DNA from: Comamonadaceae bacterium
Lineage (GTDB): Bacteria > Pseudomonadota > Gammaproteobacteria > Burkholderiales > Burkholderiaceae_C
Direction of reading: 5' to 3'
Assembly (NCBI GenBank): GCA_008080595.1
Contig: VIKI01000057.1
Span: forward strand, 44,734-78,856
Length of the DNA: 34,123 nucleotides
The notes under the pieces are model-generated. The model did no database searches. It was not told the DNA's origin and saw only the letters and a list, made by a program, of their open reading frames with translations. The position numbers and the translations under genes were made by a program. Each line of letters begins with the position of its first letter. Within the stretch, counting starts at the first letter, position 1. Of this stretch, positions 16,672 through 22,398 are shown piece after piece.

Positions 16672-17202
16672 TTGAAACGTCATCATCTTTACACTTTGGC
16701 AGCCGTTGTCGCACTCGGTTTGAGTCTGCCGTCCCTGGCAGCGGGCAATGCGGGTGGCAATTCTGGCGGTAACTCGGGAGGTAATGGCGGAGCAGGTGGA
16801 AACGCAGGAAGCAGCAACCATGGCAATGCCAATGCTGGGGGGCAGCAGAATGCTGGCGAAAAAGGCAAGCCCAGCCAAGCAGGCAAGCCGGCCACAACGG
16901 GCAAAACAGTCGCCCAACAGTTGGAGAACCGCACGAAGCTGTCAGCCAAACTCGGCCAACTCTTGCCAGCGGGCACAGACATGCAAGCAGCTGCCGAGGG
17001 GTTTAAAAATCTGGGGCAATTTGTGGCAACGGTGCATGTGAGCAAAAACCTTGGCATCGCGTTTTCAGACCTGAAAGCCAAGATGATGGAAGGGGCCAGC
17101 TTGGGGGCCGCCATCAAGGCCCTACGCCCCGAAGTCAAGGCCACGACCGAGGAAAAAAAGGCGCTGCGGCAAGCCCATCGCGACATCACTGGCCCACGGT
17201 AA
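16672..17202 (+). CDS. Secreted Gly/Asn-rich protein of unknown function, TTG start
   Basis: The 176-aa product begins with a clear signal peptide (LKRHHLYTLAAVVALGLSLP… ending SLAAG). Residues ~24-65 are a low-complexity Gly/Asn/Ser stretch made of NAGGNSGGN-type repeats. A Lys/Gly/Gln-rich linker leads to an ordered C-terminal helical domain of about 95 residues (VAQQLENRTKLSAKLGQLL, NLGQFVATVHVSKNLGIAF, SLGAAIKALRPEV). I do not recognise the C-terminal domain, though similar repeats-plus-helical proteins occur next to CigR/RcnB-like genes in this order. The next gene starts 20 bases downstream, so the two form an operon. Role probably in the cell envelope; function unknown. Confidence 0.8.
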   Translation: MKRHHLYTLAAVVALGLSLPSLAAGNAGGNSGGNSGGNGGAGGNAGSSNHGNANAGGQQNAGEKGKPSQAGKPATTGKTVAQQLENRTKLSAKLGQLLPAGTDMQAAAEGFKNLGQFVATVHVSKNLGIAFSDLKAKMMEGASLGAAIKALRPEVKATTEEKKALRQAHRDITGPR

Positions 17203-17222
17203 CCGCTCTCACGGAGACCACC

Positions 17223-17681
17223 ATGAACTACAGATTGTTACCCCTCGTTGCCATCGCTTCAGCGATGTCTGTGTGCACCCCAAGTTGGGCTGAAAAACCC
17301 GAATGGGCGGGACATGGAAACAGCAAGAAGCAAGCAGCCCAGCAAGAGCCCGTCGTACAGGTTGAAATGGGGACCTACTTCAGGGATGAGCAGCGGCAAG
17401 CCGTGCGTGGCTATTACGGCACACGCGCCGCCAAAGGCCACTGCCCTCCAGGTTTGGCCAAGAAGCACAATGGCTGCCAGCCACCTGGCCAAGCCAAAAA
17501 GTGGATCAGGGGCAAGCCCTTGCCGTCCACGGTCGTGTGGTATTCCGTCCCCAACGAGGTTGTGGTGCAAATCGGTTTGCCGCCGAGGGGCTACAAATAC
17601 GTCCGGGTCGCCAACGACATCCTTCTGATCGCCATAGGCACCAGCCTGGTGGTGGATGCCATCGAAGACCTGATGCGATGA
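17223..17681 (+). CDS. Secreted CigR/RcnB-like protein
   Basis: This 152-aa protein starts with a signal peptide (MNYRLLPLVAIASAMSVCTPSWA). Residues ~70-95 carry the family block CPPGLAKKHNGCQPPGQAKKW, and the C-terminal part has the diagnostic GYKYVRVANDILLIAIGTSLVVDAI, rich in aromatic and hydrophobic residues, as in RcnB/DUF1236 and the Salmonella CigR-type proteins. CigR-like proteins are periplasmic or inner-membrane attached, and RcnB tunes nickel/cobalt homeostasis; which role applies here is not decidable. GGAGA six bases ahead of the ATG supports the start. It is the second gene of a two-gene operon with the Gly/Asn-rich protein. Confidence 0.8.
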   Translation: MNYRLLPLVAIASAMSVCTPSWAEKPEWAGHGNSKKQAAQQEPVVQVEMGTYFRDEQRQAVRGYYGTRAAKGHCPPGLAKKHNGCQPPGQAKKWIRGKPLPSTVVWYSVPNEVVVQIGLPPRGYKYVRVANDILLIAIGTSLVVDAIEDLMR

Positions 17682-17717
17682 CGGGTTTACATGGTGGCTT
17701 GGGCTGGGTTGGTTGGG

Positions 17718-17803
17718 GCGGCACCCTCTTTGCGAAGGCGCTCCATGGCAAAGGGTGGGCGGGCGCAATACCTCAGCAGCCGCTCCAGCGCGGCGCAGTC
17801 CTC
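17718..17803 (-). mobile_element. Remnant of an IS91-type transposase
   Basis: Directly after the stop of the 99-aa gene the same minus-strand frame stays open and reads EDCAALERLLRYCARPPFA followed by MERLRKEGAA. LERLLRYCARPPFA is a hallmark of IS91-family (Y2) transposases. Only about 28 codons remain, and after KEGAA the resemblance stops. No terminal repeats or other transposase parts were seen, so it is an inert scrap. Confidence 0.6.
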
Positions 17804-18103
17804 TCACCCACCCCCACGCTGCATACACAAGTCAAAGCGCGACATAAAGGCGTAGCGCTGCGCCTCATCCACCCCGGCAAAACGAAAACTCACCCGCAGC
17901 ACCGGGATGCGGATCAAGCCGATGACGCGCGGGGCGGCCACCTGCCACTTCAGGCCCAGTGCGCCGTCGCCAATGCGCACGCCCGCTGAAGCCGTGTGCA
18001 GCTTCCAATGGTGTTCACCCATCGCCTGGGGCAGCCAGCGCAGCCAATCCGCCTCGGTACAGCCCATGTCGCGCTCAAAACGTTCGGGGTAAAACGCTTT
18101 CAT
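17804..18103 (-). CDS. Conserved protein of the aldehyde oxidoreductase operon, function unknown
   Basis: A 99-aa product (MKAFYPERFERDMGCTEADW, then WLPQAMGEHHW, RIGDGALGLKWQV, RVIGLIRIPVLRVSFRF and a short tail). It has a mixed β-rich core and no signal or membrane segment, and I do not recognise a Pfam name. It is the last gene of the ferredoxin/AOR/flavoprotein/MoaD series and its codon composition matches its neighbours. The position after a MoaD-like gene suggests a role in cofactor insertion or maturation, but this rests on context only. Its last residues (CMQRGGG) run straight up to the IS91 scrap, so its natural C-terminus may have been altered. Confidence 0.65.
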   Translation of the reverse strand: MKAFYPERFERDMGCTEADWLRWLPQAMGEHHWKLHTASAGVRIGDGALGLKWQVAAPRVIGLIRIPVLRVSFRFAGVDEAQRYAFMSRFDLCMQRGGG

Positions 18104-18154
18104 TTTGATAGCTGCTTTCGCTTATTCAAAAAGCCATAGAGGCTGATTTCTTAT
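18104..18154 (+). repeat. Dispersed ~50-bp intergenic repeat, copy 3
   Basis: TTTTGATAGCTGCTTTCGC followed by an AGCCATAGAGGCTGATTTC half lies between the 99-aa gene and the MoaD-like gene. It is the best preserved copy in the window. Confidence 0.65.
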
Positions 18155-18161
18155 ACAAAAA

Positions 18162-18416
18162 TTAGCCTCCGGCGATGGGTGGCCAGATGGCCAGCACGTC
18201 GCCCTCAAGCAGGGTTTTGCTGGCGCGTTGCTCTGGCGCGATGTAGCTGCCGTTCACCAGCACCAAGTGCACCTGCTTCGGGGGCAGGCGGTATTGCTCG
18301 ACGAGTTGACCGATGGTGGTGTCGGGGGCAATGTCCATCTCCACGATGTTGGTGTATTTGGACTCTGCGGGCAGGTAGTCGGTGAGTGAGGCGAAGAGTT
18401 TCAGGGTGATGTTCAT
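18162..18416 (-). CDS. MoaD/ThiS-like sulfur carrier protein
   Basis: An 84-aa ubiquitin-fold protein (MNITLKLFASLTDYLP…) that ends in the required di-glycine (IWPPIAGG), the site adenylated and thiocarboxylated by MoeB-type enzymes. MoaD supplies sulfur for the dithiolene of the molybdo- or tungstopterin cofactor. Within the aldehyde oxidoreductase operon it is likely a dedicated carrier for the tungsten enzyme; Aromatoleum AOR operons also include a MoaD-like gene. It starts 64 bases downstream of the flavoprotein gene, the gap being occupied by a REP-like palindrome. No strong ribosome binding site is visible at the ATG. Confidence 0.88.
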   Translation of the reverse strand: MNITLKLFASLTDYLPAESKYTNIVEMDIAPDTTIGQLVEQYRLPPKQVHLVLVNGSYIAPEQRASKTLLEGDVLAIWPPIAGG

Positions 18417-18435
18417 CTTTGAAGGTCATTTGGTA

Positions 18436-18464
18436 CGGCAGCGTTTCGCGGCTGCCGCCGCTCC
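18436..18464 (+). repeat. REP-like palindromic element, copy 2
   Basis: CGGCAGC (18436-18442) pairs with GCTGCCG further on, and the segment 18444-18464 is identical to the copy at 15876-15896. It lies between the flavoprotein and MoaD-like genes of one operon, so it will be in the transcript. Confidence 0.6.
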
Positions 18465-18479
18465 TACGAATCTACAAAA

Positions 18480-19775
18480 TTATCTGCGCCGCCCTGGCTG
18501 TGCACTCGACCAGTCATCCTGCCCCAGCGCCGAGGCTTGGTAGGCCTCTACCAGGCGGGTCGGGTCTTGCATCAGTTTGTCTTTCCACGGCCCCAGCTTG
18601 ATCTGGCCTTCGACCAGGCCACGCATCACGCCAATGTGCTCGGTCCAGCCGACGGCATTGCAGCCCACCATCACGTCGTCCTGAAAGCGCAGGCTCAGGT
18701 GGCGGCCTGAGGCTTTGTCGGTCAGCTCCACATGGTCGCAGCCGGGTGGGCCTTGCCAGTCGCCAAAGCTGGCCGAGATCAGGCCCAGGGTGTCGAGCAC
18801 GTTGATTTGGGTCACACCATTGAGGTCAGCGGGAGCTACCTGACCGCGTGCGTAGGCGACCATGTTGGTGGCCGCGATGCGCGCCTGCTCGGCGGCGTTG
18901 GGCTGGATGGCGCTGACCATGGTTTTGCCTGACACCTTGTCAAAGGCTTCGGCGCAGTCGCCAGCGGCAAACACGCCGGGCACATTGGTTTGCAGGTGCT
19001 CGTCGGTCAGCACGCCCAGCAGGCAGGTGATGCCGGAGTGCTCCAAGAAACCAATCGCCGGGCGCACACCGGCGGCACTGATGACCAGGTCGGCTTGCAT
19101 GGAGGTGCCGTTGGACAGCTTCACGGTCATCGGGATTCCGGGCTCAATCGATTCGACTTTTGTGCCGGTGAAGACTTCCACGCCTTTAGCCTCGCACCAG
19201 TCGCGGATCATGCCGCCTGCGGTGGGGCCCATCATGCGCGGCACCATGCGGTCGCCCATCTCGACCACACTCAACTTCACGCCGCGTGAGGCCAGGGCTT
19301 CCATGATGATGCAGCCGATGAAACCTGCGCCCAGTTGCAGCACCCGCGCGCCGGGCTTGGCCTGCTCGGCAATGGCCCGGGCATCAGCCAGGGTCCAGCA
19401 GGTGTGTACACCCTCGGACTGGATGCCGGGGATCGGCGGGCTCACCGGGTGGGAGCCGGTGGCGATCAGCAAGGTGTCGTAGACCAGTGTTTCTCCGCTG
19501 GCAAAAACTATTGTTTTTGTAGCTGCTTGCGCAGACTGCACCTTGGCCTGAAGCAGATTGATCTTTAAATCTTCAAAGTGCGTGGGGCTTTTGCGCAGGT
19601 AGGTACCTGACTCGTCGATATTGCCCATCAACAGGTAGGGAATGGCCATGCGCGAGTACGACGGCTCGGGCTCGTCACCGATGAGGGTGATGGCATCTTG
19701 TGGTGCCAATTTGCGAATGGTCTCGGCAGCAATCACACCGGCGGGGCCGGCTCCGAGGATGACATGGTGGGTCAT
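18480..19775 (-). CDS. aorC: FAD/NAD(P)-dependent oxidoreductase, probable AOR electron-transfer subunit
   Basis: About 431 aa. The N-terminus has the FAD dinucleotide fold (VILGAGPAGVIAAE). The NAD(H) fold is VLQLGAGFIGCIIMEAL, and the second FAD site is NVPGVFAAGDCAEAFD, as in rubredoxin reductase/NirB-type flavoproteins. In Aromatoleum aromaticum the AOR enzyme has such a subunit (AorC) that lets the complex use NAD+, and the gene order here (ferredoxin, tungsten subunit, flavoprotein) is the same. The ATG at 19775 is chosen because GGAG lies six bases before it; the in-frame TTG at 19787 overlaps that ribosome binding site. A half copy of the dispersed repeat (TTTGTAGCTGCTTGCGCAGA, 19516-19534) lies inside the coding frame and encodes SAQAATK. 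Confidence 0.88.
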   Translation of the reverse strand: MTHHVILGAGPAGVIAAETIRKLAPQDAITLIGDEPEPSYSRMAIPYLLMGNIDESGTYLRKSPTHFEDLKINLLQAKVQSAQAATKTIVFASGETLVYDTLLIATGSHPVSPPIPGIQSEGVHTCWTLADARAIAEQAKPGARVLQLGAGFIGCIIMEALASRGVKLSVVEMGDRMVPRMMGPTAGGMIRDWCEAKGVEVFTGTKVESIEPGIPMTVKLSNGTSMQADLVISAAGVRPAIGFLEHSGITCLLGVLTDEHLQTNVPGVFAAGDCAEAFDKVSGKTMVSAIQPNAAEQARIAATNMVAYARGQVAPADLNGVTQINVLDTLGLISASFGDWQGPPGCDHVELTDKASGRHLSLRFQDDVMVGCNAVGWTEHIGVMRGLVEGQIKLGPWKDKLMQDPTRLVEAYQASALGQDDWSSAQPGRRR

Positions 19776-19792
19776 GGGAATCTCCAAAAAGA

Positions 19793-19813
19793 AAGCGGCC
19801 TTGAAGACCGCTT
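19793..19813. other. Small inverted repeat in the aorB-aorC gap
   Basis: AAGCGG (19793-19798) and CCGCTT (19808-19813) flank a nine-base loop immediately upstream of aorC. There is no T-run, so it may be an RNA stem in the transcript that affects stability or translation and not a terminator. Confidence 0.4.
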
Positions 19814-19868
19814 GATGGGGTTCATACGTTCGCGGTTGAAGGGGCGCAACACGTTGTGGCCCGGTTTA

Positions 19869-19922
19869 TTGGGGTCAGAGCACACTTCGTTCGCTGCGCT
19901 CACTACGGTGATCCGACCCCAA
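19869..19922. repeat. REP-like inverted repeat between aorB and aorC
   Basis: TTGGGGTC (19869-19876) and GACCCCAA (19915-19922) form a perfect 8-bp inverted repeat around a partly palindromic core (CGTTCGCTGCGCTCACTACG). The GGGGTCAGAGCAC type of end is common in short mobile palindromes of beta-proteobacteria. It enlarges the gap between two genes of one operon to about 167 bases. Confidence 0.55.
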
Positions 19923-19942
19923 AAAACCTACGCTATCTTCCT

Positions 19943-21796
19943 CTACAGACTCAGTCGCTCACGCGTGGCGGCTGTGGGGCGGCCTTCCGGGTCCCAACCG
20001 CGGGCTTCGTAGTACAGCGGCAACATGGTGGCCAGCTCGTTGAACTTGCCTTTGGCGGGACCGGTCTTGCAAGCACCTTCAATGCTGGTCAGGCGCTCAG
20101 GCAGGCTGTCGTCCTTGTTGGTGAAACCGGCACGGTTGTTGAACTCGCGCTCCATGTTCCAGATGCGCTCACCGATCTTGGCCAGTTCTTCAATCGTGTA
20201 CTGATCGCCGCACGCACCCTGCATTTGCGGTGACAGGTCTTGCAGGCCCCAGGCGAAGGTGGTGAAGATGCACAGGCCGCTTGAGTCGAACGCCGCCGTC
20301 GCATCCTGGAAGGCCTTGACCAGCTCGGGCTTGCCCTGGCTTTCCAGCGGGTCGGTCTTGACCGGGATGCCCAGGATTTCCGACGCAATGGTGTAACCGC
20401 GCAGGTGGCAGCCACCCCGGTTGCTGGTGGCGTAGGCCAGGCCAATGCCCTGGATCGCACGTCCGTCGTAGGCCGGAAATTCCTGGCCCTTGGACGACAT
20501 GCTGAGTTCCGGGTGGCCGTACTTGGCGGTCAGGCGTTTCGAGCCCTGGCCAATTTCCTTGCCAAAGCCCCGACCATTGACGGTTTCTTCGGCCAGGAAA
20601 GCCAGCGCACGGGCCGAGCCGAACGGGGCTTCAATGCCGATCTGTTCCTTGGTCAACACACCCATGCCATAAAGCTCCATCACCGCACCCACGGTAGCTC
20701 CGAAGCTGATCGGGTCGATGCCCTCTTCGTTGCACAGCAGGTTGGCATATTGCAGGCATTCCAGGTCATTCACGCCATTGGCCGCGCCCAGCGCCCAGGC
20801 GGCTTCGTATTCCAGGCCGCCGTTGGCACCGCGGTACTGCGGCTTGTTTTCGATGGTGAAGTGGCCTTCGTCCATCTTGCTGATGCGCCCGCAGGCAATG
20901 GTGCAGCCAAAGCAAGCCTGGTTGGTCACCAGCTGCTTCTTGCCGTCGGTCTTGCGCGGCGTGGCCATGGCTTCGGCCCCAATGTCTTTGGCGCCTTCAA
21001 ACTGGTTGTCCTGGTGGTTGCGGGTGGGCAGGCCACCGATTTCATTGATCACGCTCATCAGCACCTGGGTGCCCATGGCGGGCAGGCCGGTGCCGGTGAC
21101 ACCGTTCTCGGCCAGCACCTTCTTGGCGGCCTTGACGGCGGACATGAAGGCTTTCGGGTTGTGCAGGTTGCCCACGCCTTTGGTGCCGCGCACGGCAATC
21201 GCCTTGAGGTTTTTGCTGCCCATGACCGCGCCCACGCCAGAGCGGCCGGCAGCGCGGTGCAGGTCGTTGACCACGGCGGCAAACAACACGCCGTTTTCAC
21301 CGGCTTTGCCGATGGAAGACACACGGGTCAGCGGGTCTTGCAGGCCTTTTTTGATGATTTCTTCGGTTTCCCAGACGCTCTTGCCCCACAGGTGGCTGGC
21401 ATCACGCAGTTCGGCCAGGTCGTCGTTGACGTACAGGAAGACCGGCTTCGCACTCTTGCCTTCAAAAATGACCATGTCCCAGCCGGCCATCTTGAATTCG
21501 GCACCCCAGTAACCACCCGAGTTGGAGCAGGCCACAGCCCCGGTCAGCGGGCCTTTGGTGATGACGGTGTAGCGGCCCCCGGTGGAGGCCATGGTGCCGG
21601 TCAGCGGGCCAGTGGCCCAGATGATTTTGTTGTCGACAGACAAGGGGTCTACCGTGGCATCGACTTCTTCGACCAGGTACTTGGTACCCAGGCCGCGCGA
21701 GCCAATGTAGGCTTGCGCCCACTCCATGTTGAGGGGTTCAGACTTGACGGTACCCGCGGTCAAGTTAACGCGGAGGATTTTTCCAGCCCAGCTCAT
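19943..21796 (-). CDS. aorB: Tungsten-containing aldehyde ferredoxin oxidoreductase, catalytic subunit
   Basis: AOR oxidises aldehydes to carboxylic acids (and can run in reverse) at a bis-tungstopterin centre. The 617-aa product is full length. It begins SWAGKILRVNLTAGTV, has the first-domain motifs GSRGLGTKYL, ATGPLTG and GGRYTVITKGPLTGA, and the pterin-binding GRSGVGAVMGSKNLKAIAV. The [4Fe-4S] ligands are ACFGCTIACG (CxxCxxxC) plus the later SSGLC cysteine. The motif RGGCHLRGYT lies near the second pterin. AAGGAG stands seven bases before the ATG, and the ferredoxin stop is 11 bases upstream. With the four-cluster ferredoxin and flavoprotein it fits the mesophilic AorABC subfamily of Aromatoleum, which detoxifies aldehydes from aromatic or amino-acid catabolism. 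The substrate is not decidable. Confidence 0.95.
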   Translation of the reverse strand: MSWAGKILRVNLTAGTVKSEPLNMEWAQAYIGSRGLGTKYLVEEVDATVDPLSVDNKIIWATGPLTGTMASTGGRYTVITKGPLTGAVACSNSGGYWGAEFKMAGWDMVIFEGKSAKPVFLYVNDDLAELRDASHLWGKSVWETEEIIKKGLQDPLTRVSSIGKAGENGVLFAAVVNDLHRAAGRSGVGAVMGSKNLKAIAVRGTKGVGNLHNPKAFMSAVKAAKKVLAENGVTGTGLPAMGTQVLMSVINEIGGLPTRNHQDNQFEGAKDIGAEAMATPRKTDGKKQLVTNQACFGCTIACGRISKMDEGHFTIENKPQYRGANGGLEYEAAWALGAANGVNDLECLQYANLLCNEEGIDPISFGATVGAVMELYGMGVLTKEQIGIEAPFGSARALAFLAEETVNGRGFGKEIGQGSKRLTAKYGHPELSMSSKGQEFPAYDGRAIQGIGLAYATSNRGGCHLRGYTIASEILGIPVKTDPLESQGKPELVKAFQDATAAFDSSGLCIFTTFAWGLQDLSPQMQGACGDQYTIEELAKIGERIWNMEREFNNRAGFTNKDDSLPERLTSIEGACKTGPAKGKFNELATMLPLYYEARGWDPEGRPTAATRERLSL

Positions 21797-21807
21797 GTTC
21801 GTACTCC

Positions 21808-22284
21808 TTATGCGGCGGTTGTTTGATTGCCGAGCTTGTCAGCCCACTGTTCCATCTTGGACAGGCCTGTCCAGTTGGCATCAATGAAGGTGATGGCACC
21901 CGTCGGGCAGGCCTCGGCACAGGCCGGCTCACCACCGCACAGGTCACACTTTTGCACCTTGCCGGTGTCGGCCACGTAGTTGATGGTGCCAAACGGGCAG
22001 GCAATGGTGCAGACCTTGCAACCGACGCAGGTGGACTCGTTGACCACTTTCGCGCCGCTGAGCTTGTCCACCGTGATGGCTTCCACCGGGCAGGCGTGTA
22101 AACACCAGGCCTCGTCACACTGGGTGCAGGTGTAGGGCACTTTTTTGCCGGTGTGGTGAAAGTTGAAGACCTTGATGCGCGATTTAGCGGTGGCGAATGT
22201 GCCGTAGTTCTCAAACGAACAAGCCATTTCGCACTGCAGACAGCCGGTGCACTTGTCTGCGTTGATGTGCAACACCTTTTGCAT
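21808..22284 (-). CDS. aorA: Polyferredoxin subunit of aldehyde oxidoreductase (four [4Fe-4S] clusters)
   Basis: A 158-aa electron-transfer protein with four cysteine groups: CTGCLQCEMAC, CTQCDEAWCLHAC, CVGCKVCTIAC and CDLCGGEPACAEAC, the last two groups ending in the classic C-P pattern. This is the layout of the HycB/DmsB-like small subunits and matches AorA of the Aromatoleum AOR, which moves electrons between AorB and AorC. AAGGAG is eight bases before its ATG. It is the first gene of the operon; the upstream 114 bases must hold the promoter and contain a 13-bp palindrome listed separately. Confidence 0.92.
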   Translation of the reverse strand: MQKVLHINADKCTGCLQCEMACSFENYGTFATAKSRIKVFNFHHTGKKVPYTCTQCDEAWCLHACPVEAITVDKLSGAKVVNESTCVGCKVCTIACPFGTINYVADTGKVQKCDLCGGEPACAEACPTGAITFIDANWTGLSKMEQWADKLGNQTTAA

Positions 22285-22364
22285 GTGTGTATCTCCTTGA
22301 GGTTAAATCCGAACAGCGCCTATGCAGGATTAACCCTAGGCCGAGCCTGCAATGGCCCTGAAAT

Positions 22365-22377
22365 TCTCAAAATGAGA
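22365..22377. promoter_or_regulatory. Palindrome upstream of the AOR operon, candidate operator
   Basis: TCTCA-AAA-TGAGA is a perfect 5-bp inverted repeat with a three-base spacer, about 80 bases before the aorA start. It lies between the two-component system and the AOR operon. Operator function is inferred from position only. Confidence 0.4.
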
Positions 22378-22398
22378 CAAGAAGAAAACACCGCCCCG

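Noticed and set aside
20405-21826. 473-codon plus-strand open frame opposite aorB
   Set aside because: Length comes from the high GC content of the antisense strand of an unmistakable aldehyde oxidoreductase gene; the product is rich in His/Gly/Ala without domain structure.
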